Part shown: positions 23,342 through 38,770 of the stretch, piece by piece
Layout: the number at the start of each line of letters is the position of its first letter
Position numbering within the stretch: the first letter of the stretch is position 1
NCBI GenBank assembly: GCA_012861695.1
Contig: JAAOOA010000625.1
Location: 80,001-144,000, forward strand
Direction of reading: 5' to 3'
DNA length: 64,000 nt
DNA from: Trematomus loennbergii
Taxonomy: Eukaryota > Chordata > Actinopteri > Perciformes > Nototheniidae
Notes under the pieces: model-generated
Seen by the model: the letters and a program-made list of their open reading frames with translations, nothing else
Databases searched by the model: none
What the model was told of the DNA's origin: nothing
Program-made: the position numbers and the translations under genes

Positions 23342-23699
23342 TAAGACACGAGGATAGGAGTCGAGGAGGGGAGTCGAGAAGGGACATTTGAAGACATGAG
23401 AACGGGCCCTGGTCTTCCGAAGAGGTTCAAAGGAAGCTGGAGGGGACCACGCGGTCCAAAGCAATTCTACAAGAATTGCAGCAAGACATGGCAACCGCTG
23501 GGTTTGACCGTACAGTTGAGCAGATTGCCAACAAATTGAAGAAGGTTAAGAAGGATTATCGGGACCAAAAGCGAGACCTCGGACGGAGTGGCAGCGGTCG
23601 TCCTAAAGCAAGTCCACATTTTGACTTGCTAGACTCGGTCCTCGGAGACAGACCGACGAGTGGTTATGGATCGACGGTTAACTCGCTTTCTCTCTCGTA

Positions 23700-23872
23700 G
23701 CTGTGTACTACACAACATATGTGAGGAACATAGTGACAACTTCACTGAAGATTGCCATGAACGTCTTGTGTACAACCAACCCCCTTTACACCCCTTTCCA
23801 GATAATGGTAGACAAGAAGGAGCTGACGTTAGATCCGCATTGATGGACTATTTCAACATGGAGGACCACTAA
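23700..23872 (+). pseudogene. Harbinger transposase C-terminal fragment
   Basis: The frame reads CVLHNICEEHSDNF and ends VRSALMDYFNMEDH then stop. It resembles the conserved C-terminal block of HARBI1-like transposases. It follows the Myb fragment directly on the same strand, whereas the transposase-type N-terminal exon is on the opposite strand at 28279-28455. The DDE catalytic region is absent. Confidence 0.65.
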
Positions 23873-25221
23873 TATTACTGCAGTTAAACCTGATCTATTT
23901 TGTATCATGTCTCTTTTTTTTTATTACAATAAAATCACTGGATCACACTTGAATTGTGTTTATTTTGTATACAAATCACAGAATCTAGATACAAACAGGT
24001 ATGAACAATATTCTTATAGAAAAAGTGCATACCCAAACGGTTTAGACTATATTCTTAACTCAAATACACAGTGGGCCAAAATTAAAAAATCGGTACTAGT
24101 CGAGGGCCGGACTGGTTCAATGTTTATTGCAAAACTCATTGCCCATATTAAACATGGAACTAATAAAGCTTAAATGGTTGTAATAATGGATAACACTGGT
24201 AAAATGAGTTGATCTAATTGTATCATGCCTATCCTTTTTCCCAATAACATCAATGGATCAGACATGACTTTTGTTTATTTTATATACAAATCAAAGACAA
24301 GTACGGACAATATTCGTATATAAACAAGATTTATTCCAAAAAATAAATAAGCAGTCAACTAGCCAACCCATGACTGCTCTCTGACCTTTGACCCTTCTAT
24401 GAGGACATGACATGCAGGATACAAGTATTAATACCGTTATGGCATTTTCTTAATGGACATCATTTGAAAACCACCACCGGGTGGCTGCACACCGTATTTG
24501 AACATTAAGAAAAAGAGCATATTGACATACTTTTCTTTTGTTTTTTAAGATGTTTTGGTATGCATTTTAAATATAAATTAGAGATGTTTAAAAATCTACT
24601 ACTGTAACCTCTCCCAAAAATGAGTTCAGTATTTTTATGTGTGTTTATGTGTGTGCAATACAGAAACATTTGGAAGATCAAAATGTAAAAATTGAGCTTG
24701 CTTTAGTTCTGGTAATGTATATACATTGTGAAAAACAAACATTGAAATTGCTATTCTTGCTATCAGAGGAATTAAGAGTTTACGTAAAATCCAGTATATG
24801 AGCTACATTTATGTTTGCTATGAGCTAAGTCATGTTTGAATTGTCCAATTTCAATCTATACTAATTTAAATGTAAAGAAAAGCAGAGCAGCTTACACTTT
24901 GCATCGAGATATGTTTGCCTTTTATATCAGTGAAATAAGAAATAAGAGAATGTAGCATATATGTAATATATGAAAATGCAAGACTATTGTGTAGTGCATG
25001 GGGGGGATTATTGTAAGTAAGATCATATGAAACTATAATATCAAACATAGGACTTTTGTGTATTTTATATACAAATCAAAGACAAGTATGGACAATATTC
25101 GTATATAAACAAGATTTATTCAAAAAACGTGTGGAGAATATACTTTATATACTATAATAATGTGTGTTGAAAAAAGGTATGAACAAAAAAAGTATGAACA
25201 ATTTACATACAAAAAATAAAG
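23873..25221. other. Harbinger interior, non-coding
   Basis: No gene is seen. A ~80-bp block (TATACAAATCAAAGACAAGT and flanks) occurs at 24266-24346 and again at 25050-25127 in direct orientation; a weaker third match is near 23940-24010. Confidence 0.5.
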
Positions 25222-26140
25222 TCAGCACTTGTTGGTCTCCATCACCTTCACAATCCTGTCTACCAAGCCAAGCATTGAGTGGCTGTTCTCCTCAATTTTG
25301 CTGAACACCTTTAGGAAGTCAGCATTGGCAGTATTGGCAGTATGCACCTCCTGAAGCATCGCCTGGCCCTGCTCCAGTAGCCTTTCATCCCTCACGTCAC
25401 TTTTCTCCATATAACTCAGAAGGCCAGGTGACGAATCCCGCTTCCTTTTGACTACAAAGGGAAAAATAATAAAGTCAACACAGTATTCATGACATTTTAT
25501 GAGATGTATATTATATACTGTGTAATGAAATGTTGTATTGTTATTATGGCTGCAGTTGCATAACTTGAACAACTACTACAATGACTATGCCATGATAAAT
25601 AAATGCACATGGCAACAGGGAACAGTATAACTATAATGATCACTGTAAACCTTACCCTGTTTGTTTCGGCCCACTGGCTGGATGAGGTTCACCAGACATT
25701 CCTGGGAAGAGCTGCTTGCCGTAAGAGGAGACCCTCCATCCGCACTGGGAGCTACACGCCGACGGTAGTGGTGTTTCCGACACAGTACGCTCCAAACCAG
25801 ATATTTCTGTAAACACAATATAAACACAATGAACAAAAGTAGCCCTTCAACAAATCATAAATCGTTAGTGAGAAGAAAGAAGATACATTGGAGGCGTTAG
25901 CTGTCTTTGCCATGGGGATACCTTTGTTTATTTTTGTTAGCATTAGCATGCTAGCGCTATTATTGGTTTGGATGCACATCCGGTAGCTGTAGTAGCTCAA
26001 CTTTAGCTTTATTGCCAGGTCTGTCGATAGCTAGATGGTTGTAAAACAAAAAGTCACAAATAAAACAAATCGGTAATGCATAACTCACCGGCAAATGAGC
26101 TCTGCATCCGCCTTTCCGCCAGCTTCAACATGATCTGTGG
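25222..26140 (-). pseudogene. Harbinger Myb-like accessory protein, C-terminal exons
   Basis: On the minus strand there is a possible small exon at about 26096-26140 (MLKLAERRMQSSF), one at about 25655-25800 (GSPLTASSSSQECLVNLIQP) and the last exon at 25222-25451. The last exon reads KRKRDSSPGLLSYMEKSD, then a helical region ending DRIVKVMETNKC and stop. The KRKRD motif and helical end are typical of the C-terminus of Harbinger Myb-like proteins. Orientation is opposite to the N-terminal half at 23407. Confidence 0.55.
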
Positions 26141-26226
26141 AAATAACATTGAGAATCAGTTTTAATGTTATACCATAGTAATTAATGCTGCAAAGCTGGG
26201 TATGTTGAGCTTGGCGCATGCAGAGG

Positions 26227-26406
26227 CCCTAGATTCCACCGGGTCCGTCTGCGGCGCGTTACCCCTAGATTCCACCGGGTCCGTCTGCGGCGCGTTACCC
26301 CTAGATTCCACCGGGTCCGTCTGCGGCGCGTTACCCCTAGATTCCACCGGGTCCGTCTGCGGCGCGTTACCCCTAGATTCCACCGGGTCCGTCTGCGGCG
26401 CGTTAC
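26227..26406 (+). repeat. 36-bp tandem repeat, 5 units, within a transposon end
   Basis: The units start CCTAGATTCCACCGGGTCCG at 26228, 26264, 26300, 26336 and 26372, with an exact 36-bp period. One inverted unit occurs at the other end of the element (28226-28256). Confidence 0.9.
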
Positions 26407-26876
26407 GGGCGCGTTACGGCTGCGCCGCGGTGCTCACGGCCACTCTAGTCAATGGGTGCTATTCCACCACACGCGGCGCATTACGGCTCAGAAGCGTCCC
26501 AGAAGCGTCTCGGCTCAGGGCTCCTCTAAAATTAGGATCGAATCCTATTTTTGTCGCGGCGCAGCCGTAACGTATGGTCGGGCAGGCAGGAAGTGGAACC
26601 TTCAGAGCATATATAGCATATATATATATATAGATATATACACACAAACTAATTTTGCAGACCCTATCCAGTGTGAGAAAAAGTTTTTAGAGAGTACTTG
26701 TCCATGGACAAGTGAGTTTGGCAATTTACTTGTCCGAATACATTTTTCACTTGTCCAGAATGGACAAAAATTGGGGCCACTGGAATCTTCTTCTTCGCCA
26801 ACGTATTTTACTTTTCCCCACGATTTTTACGTCACCGCTAACGTAAGTGAGCGGTAAGATTTTACTGCATCACACA

Positions 26877-27813
26877 TAGGGTTGGGTATAGTTTGGATTT
26901 TAACGATTCCGGTTCTGCTTTTCGATTCCGGTTATTTTCGGTTCTCGATTCCGGTTCTTTGAGAGGGTAAAAATAAGTCCCATGACAAACTGGGAGAAAA
27001 ACATATTTATGAAAACATTAAGTCAAATCTGTATTCCTATTTAGAAATCACTTCAGACTGTTTAATTTCTTACGGTTATTGAATACAATTATATAAAAAT
27101 AATCTCTGCATTGTTTAGTTAGTTCTATGTGGTGCAGTTTGAGAATGTACAATTGGCCCAGTCTCCTCTGATGTTACACTGCAACCTGCCTGTGAGACAG
27201 AGTCCAACCACACATGTCCAACACATAGGCCTAATAATAATAATAATACATTATATTTATAGCCTATAGGCCTAGCGCTTTTCTACAACTCAAAGACGCT
27301 TGCATGCTTACACATGTCCTGCAATACACATGCTGCAGCTGCCCAGCTGCTCACTGTTTGTAAAAGTAAATAAATACTATTTTCATTTCAATAATGTATT
27401 TTCTATACCCTGCTTCATAAACAATACTGACATCCCTGTGCTCCTCCGAGTCTGGGGGTCGGGGGATGTGAGGACAGCGCGAGGACACAGACAGGGAGGC
27501 TGATTTACTTCATAAAGGAAATGGCGTCAATATTAACAACATAGGAGCTAAAACGCTTAATAACCTTCATTACGTGTTAAAGAAAGAACATAAGAAAGTT
27601 TGACAAAGATTAGGCTGTTAAACGGGCAGCGGGTCTGCTGTGTGTAGAAAGAGAGAGGGAGAGAGAGAACTGCACCGTGCAACGATCAGATGATCCGGAG
27701 CGAGAGAGAGAGCTGCGGTCCGCGGCCTCCTGTCCTCACAACTCTTATTAATCCCGGTACCGGACAATTGTTATTTGTTCCTACTCGGAACCGAGTTTTG
27801 CTTCCCAACCCTG
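26877..27813. mobile_element. hAT-like insertion inside 26227-28256
   Basis: The ends CATAGGGTTGGGTATAG and (reverse complement) CAGGGTTGGGAAGCAAAA are typical of a fish hAT group. No matching 8-bp duplication was seen, so limits are approximate. Confidence 0.5.
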
Positions 27814-28278
27814 CCACTGTGCTACACTTCCCGCCTGCCCCGCCCCCGTCTAACAGTACAGAAAGCGGCGAGATGCATTTCCTTAGGAATCGACAAGCAG
27901 AACCGAAACTAACATTTCTAAACGAACAATGGCGGACACGGACAATTTGCGAATGAGTTCTGCATTTTGTAAACTGAGTTTATCAATAATTTGTCAATAC
28001 ATTTTTTTACCACTAAAATACAGCAACACATCTTTGATTCATGTCGTTTATAACTGGAATATTACAGTTATTATTAACTTTGTCTGTACAAAGTAGCCTG
28101 TCCAGGAAATATGCCCAAATCAACAAAAACTGCGAGCCGGCAGGCAAGACGCTCCGCTTCTGAAATGCTTCTGAAACGCGCCTGGTAGGGTATGACGCCG
28201 GAGGAGGCCAGACCAAAACCGCAACGCGGCGCAGACGGACCCGGTGGAATCTAGGGTTCGAATAGGACGTATATTTAC

Positions 28279-28455
28279 CTTCTTTCTCCTAACGGATCGT
28301 CGTTGAAGTTGATGATGATGATTGTAAAGAAGTCTTGAATGTAGCATGAAACGACTGTGAAGTTGGTAGTAAAATCGTCCCATTTGTACCATTTGTTCCA
28401 TTTCGTTTCGACAGAGCAAAACCACAACGAGTAGCGCTTCAATACAATCTGCCAT
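28279..28455 (-). pseudogene. Harbinger first exon (candidate transposase N-terminus)
   Basis: The minus-strand ATG at 28455 opens MADCIEALLVVVLL and continues to QLQRRSVRRKK at a GTAAAT donor. Its position about 220 bp from the right end, reading inward, and its helical Arg-rich makeup fit the first exon of a Harbinger transposase. The rest of the gene is not next to it. Confidence 0.45.
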
Positions 28456-29255
28456 TGTTGTTGTCGATGTGAGGGGTTTCCGCGCGGTTTGGCTTTATGA
28501 AGCAGGCACGCAAACGGTTACGTCATGACGCAAACGATGACGCAATGACGCAGCACCAGTCGGACTCTGAGCGGTGTGAAAAGAGCCGGAGCTAAACCGA
28601 AGAACCGGTTCTGAACCTGAAAAGCTCTAGCACGGAGCTTGAACCGGAGTTGCGTTGGTGTGAAAGCGGCATGAGAGTGTTTAGATACTTAACTTTAGTC
28701 TAAGTTATCTCAGTGGGTCTCAAACGGTTTGGTCACAAATTATTCAAAAGATTATTTCCGCGGCACACCTTCATATGATCATTATAGTTATACAAACAAT
28801 AAGAGAATAAAGGAAAAACAGTTATGAAATACTATATGGCAGTAAAACAAGAATAGAGTTTAAAAGGGGAGTGATTAGTAAAATATCCATAAAGAAAAAG
28901 TACATCTGTTTACAGTTCTGCTTCATATGGGTATTGAGAGAGGTATCCATAGATCTCTCATTTTGCTCTCAAAGTGCACCAGATCGATGCATTTAACTTC
29001 AATATTTAAAAAACAAACTTCCCGGGGGAGCATCCCCCCGGACCCCCCTAGAGGAGGTGAGGTCCCCACTCATAAAAAATACCACTTTACCCCTGCCTAT
29101 ATGCCGTGAGCTGATTATCGAGCCTTCATTGTAACAGTCACGGGTGTACTGTGTGTGTGTGTGTGCGTGTGTGTGTGGGGAGTGTTGCAGTAAAAATGCC
29201 ACTGTGGGCTAAGCCCCGAATGTTTTCAGGTCCAGGCGACGCCCCTGATGGTCAC

Positions 29256-30865
29256 CATGTCAAATCAAACATTTTAAATAACTATTGTACACTGAGGGTG
29301 TGTCCCACAACATCACCCAACATCAAGACATGCACTTCTGCTATGGGTACACCAAAGGAAAATCCTCTTATTTTTCCATCTAGAACAATTTATCAGAACA
29401 TTTAGTTATCCTTTAAATATCCAAGTTTGCCCTTGCCTGTATATATACACATTTAACCAGGTATCATAACATCTGCTGCTAGCATTAATTCCTGAGCTAA
29501 AAGCTAACATTGATTTGTAACCCTTTTAGTATCATTGTAACAATTAGTCACAGGGTTGCATTTCCTACAAACAATTTAACATATTTTGTGAAATTAAATG
29601 TTTATGTATGATTTAGCATGTTTAGTGTTAAATGTAGTTTCCCCAGAATATATATTGATGTTGTTATTGGCACCAGGGAGCCTGAGCATGATAGGGTGCA
29701 ACAATTGAAAAGAGGTGCTGCAGCACAGGCAGTATGAGAAAAATAAAGAGCTTTTTGAATATTAAATCATGGAGACATGTCACAGTAGAGACACTAGATC
29801 ATGGGTCGGCAATAGGCGGGAAGATTATTTTGAGAATCAAAATAAAAAATTGACATATCGCAGTCGCACATATAGGCTATAATGTCCAAATAGAGAATCT
29901 ACCTACACCTGAAGAATGCTTATTGTACTTCTATCCATGTTGAGAGTGAATGACACACAGCACAGGCACAATCTGGCAGCGGGGTGCACTGATGCCGATA
30001 GTGGATCAATAAGTAGGTGGACAGCGCGTGGTGCTGAAATAGCCAACATGCGGTTTGTGGTTTGAAAAAATACCAGCTCACTAAATCAAACGTAATGTTT
30101 ACTTATGTGAACAGTAACAAAGTTCAGTCAAAATTAACAAAATCGAGAAGCCGCTTGATCATGGAGGGCGAGGGGTGGTGGTGCATATGCTGCCACCCCA
30201 GCTGGCAGCTTTGTTTTGAAAGAAAAGTTGTGGCTCATCGGACATTTATGAGAAAATCCCTAATGTCCGAGTGCAAGTGAATGCAGCACAAGACGCGAGC
30301 CTTGTAACCCCTCCCCCGGCCCTGGCGCGAGCATGGAAATGATTGTCATTTGAACGGGACGGCGCAAAACGAGAAGCATTCGGTCTACAATCAATGACAG
30401 AGAAGAGACTGTCAAGTTTGGCTGTACTCAGCATTGATTCAAAAGGCACTAAACTTTGGATCTTATTATTATATAATAAGCTTGTGAGCAGTGGCGGACT
30501 GGCCATCTGTAGAATCACAGAACGGCGCCGCAGCGAGGCACCCCCCCACCCCCAGGCATTCAAACGTGTCACATGTTTTAACAATCAATTACTTAAATAA
30601 GCCTTGATTATGTTCCGGCCCGCCATCTAGTGGCTCAGAAAAAAATTGGCCCAAGGTCAAATTTATTTGCCGACCCCTGTACTAGATACTGATATGAACC
30701 TGGAAATGAGAATAGTAGGGCCCTATTGAAATATAACTAGTTTTTAACAATAAAATAGTTTAAAAAAAACTATGAAATGATAAACATGAACCTTTGAATT
30801 ATATGCAGTTACCCATTTCTTCAATGAGTAAAAAAAGACAACCAGCATCAGTAGTGACAGTAAAC
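29256..30865. other. Intergenic between transposon stack and rps7
   Basis: No gene is seen. It is mostly AT-rich unique sequence plus the hAT at 29800-30679. Confidence 0.5.
29800..30679. mobile_element. hAT element with 8-bp TSD (one mismatch)
   Basis: The ends are CATGGGTCGGCAA and (reverse complement) CAGGGGTCGGCAA. The flanking octamers are CACTAGAT (29792-29799) and TACTAGAT (30680-30687). A second hAT-like start, CAGTGGCGGACTGGCC, occurs near 30491. It is non-autonomous, 880 bp. Confidence 0.8.
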
Positions 30866-30888
30866 AAATTTTATTTTGTCATCGGCAT

Positions 30889-37381
<6,493 letters not shown>

Positions 37382-38038
37382 TTAAATAAGCATCAACAGC
37401 ATCCTAACACACTTATGCTATCTTGGTATCGTGGTTGAGCTCCATCAAACTAGCATGCATTTAGGCTAGGCTATGACCAGCTTGATGCTAATTGAGGGCA
37501 GCAGGCTAAGTCAGAACCATAAGCCATATTTGAACTTAAATTGTGATACTTTCAACATTAACCCTCAACAAATCAAACAGCCACAAAGTAAGCTAGACTC
37601 TGTGTTACAAACAAACAGCATGTTAGCCACAAGCTAGCTCTGAGGGAGGTAGCATGTTTCAACTGCCATGTACCTCTGATACAACTGAGCTGGAGTGGTT
37701 AACGTGGCAAACAGAAGTATTTAGTCTTATTTCACACAAAACTTAACATACATAGAGCTTTGAATATCGAGTCTACTGCATTTACGGGGAAAACGTTCCT
37801 TCTTTCTGAACACATGCACGGCCTGCTAAGCTAACTTCTGCCTCGGAACTCCCATCATACGGAGCTCCTCTACTACGCTTTATTCTGTCATATGAAAAGC
37901 CATCCGCATCCCCAAACTACATAATCTAACGTATCAGAGCCTTAAGGTGCCTTACGAAGTGTTTACGCAACAATTAAACAACATTAAAGCACATTTTAGG
38001 ATAGAAAAGCCAGTCCTGGGAAGGGTGGCACAACTAAC

Positions 38039-38460
38039 CTGTGTCAACGACGGCCAAGGAAGAGGCCGGAACATCGCGAGAGTTGTATTAATCCAATCCG
38101 GAGGGGTATTTACCCATCGCGAGATTTGACGCAGACCACGTTTCCAGTGCTGAGAGAACATCGCGAGAGTTGTATTTTATTATTTTTTGTATTATACTCA
38201 ACTTTATTGAAGGTTGCATTCGCGGGAGTTGACACAGACCACGAATCCAGTGATAGTAAATATCGCGAGAGTTATTTAACAAACGTTTCATTTGGATTAT
38301 GAAACTGTATTTTTCTTTATTTATATGTCTACCCCTGATGTGAACTTTTTTGTATACGAAACATATGATGTTCATATATGCTTTTGAATAAATAAATACA
38401 TTAAAAAAAAACACCTTAAAAAAAACGCCCAAAACATCGCGAGAGTTCAGCGAGAAAACG
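38039..38460. promoter_or_regulatory. Bidirectional rps7/rnaseh1 promoter with TCGCGAGA array
   Basis: TCGCGAGA occurs at 38074-38081, 38117-38124, 38161-38168, 38263-38270 and 38437-38444, with a degenerate copy at 38220-38227. Most have the extended form CATCGCGAGAGTT. Part of the array arose by tandem duplication: 38118-38176 and 38220-38278 share a GACCACG..TCCAGTG unit. TCTCGCGAGA-type elements are bound by BANP and are common in CpG-island promoters of housekeeping genes. The rps7 TOP start is at about 38065 on the minus strand; the rnaseh1 start is probably beyond 38440. Confidence 0.75.
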
Positions 38461-38770
38461 GACTATCAAGCTTTCCTAACATTACTTTTGACTTTCCTTT
38501 CTTTGTTGCTTTACTTCGGACTTTCAAGACTACAACAGAGGTTAAACTACTATCAAATTTACTAAAAATACTTTGTTAGAGTCTGTGGGTGTTTTTGTGA
38601 GAATAACGGTGAGCAAACCAGCTAATAATAAGGATATTAGCTGGTTTTAGCATCCTTTTCTGGCTGTGGAAGTACACTTTTCTTCTTTTTTAGAGCCAAA
38701 CACGTCAGCTTTCTTTATAAATGATTGTGTAATTAGTTAAAGACACCATGATAGCCTCCCCAGCTGCGTT

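Larger units (their letters stand above)
18801..23406. mobile_element. Fold-back (long inverted-repeat) element
   Basis: The ends mirror each other: GCCCGTTCTCATGTCTTC on the left, and the same in reverse complement on the right. The long arms are 18801-18864 plus 19909-20765, and 21640-22330 plus 23345-23406. Each arm is interrupted by a different Harbinger-type MITE at the same TTA. A third copy of the terminal motif lies at about 21262 inside the loop. The element splits the Myb ORF after codon 5. A GGCCC-like duplication is possible but ambiguous. Confidence 0.75.
18788..23699 (+). pseudogene. Harbinger Myb/SANT-like protein, N-terminal part, split by fold-back
   Basis: ATG at 18788 starts MENL. 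The frame is then broken by the 4.6-kb fold-back element and continues at 23407 with WSSEEVQRKLEG, RTVEQIANKLKKVKKDYRDQ and LLDSVLGDRP. That is the order of the Myb/SANT-like DNA-binding accessory protein of Harbinger transposons. The C-terminal part is not downstream; a matching C-terminus lies inverted at 25222-25451. Confidence 0.65.
26227..28256. mobile_element. DNA transposon with tandemly repeated left terminal repeat
   Basis: The left end is the 5-unit tandem array and the right end is a single inverted unit (reverse complement CCTAGATTCCACCGGGTCCG). Subterminal TTCAGAAGC-type motifs recur on both sides. It lies just upstream of the transposase-type exon end at 28279. No target duplication was recognised and the superfamily is undecided. 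Confidence 0.6.
18532..28674. mobile_element. PIF/Harbinger element with rearranged interior
   Basis: It is inserted in the hAT above; the boundaries come from alignment to the clean copy at 60625-61627 (joint near 61064). Its ends both contain TTCACACCAACG followed by diverged GAGCT-rich terminal sequence. No clean 3-bp duplication was resolved. It carries a Myb/SANT-like gene starting near the left end on the plus strand and a first transposase-type exon starting near the right end on the minus strand. The catalytic core is not found. It hosts a fold-back element (18801-23406) and another element (26227-28256). Confidence 0.7.
18093..29247. mobile_element. hAT element, swollen to 11.2 kb by nested insertions
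   Basis: The terminal repeats are CAGTGGCGTCGCCTGGCCTG (left) and CAGGGGCGTCGCCTGGACCT (right, reverse complement). ATGGTCAC is duplicated at 18085-18092 and 29248-29255, the 8-bp duplication expected of hAT. A clean 1-kb copy of the same element sits at 60625-61627, so 18532-28674 is foreign to it. Its own DNA here is only 18093-18531 and 28675-29247. It is non-autonomous. Confidence 0.9.

Noticed and set aside
26227..26406. Regular 36-bp repeats resembling a CRISPR array
   Set aside because: The units are contiguous with no spacers, lie in a fish transposon end, and have an inverted partner at 28226-28256.
18532..28674. A recoverable 3-bp TSD for the large Harbinger
   Set aside because: The left junction reads CTCT-TAC and the right ATGA-GAG against an empty CTCTGAG; no clean duplication can be assigned.
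30343..30600. Open frames on both strands at 30.2-30.6 kb
   Set aside because: They lie wholly inside the non-autonomous hAT at 29800-30679 and match no transposase motif I recognise.
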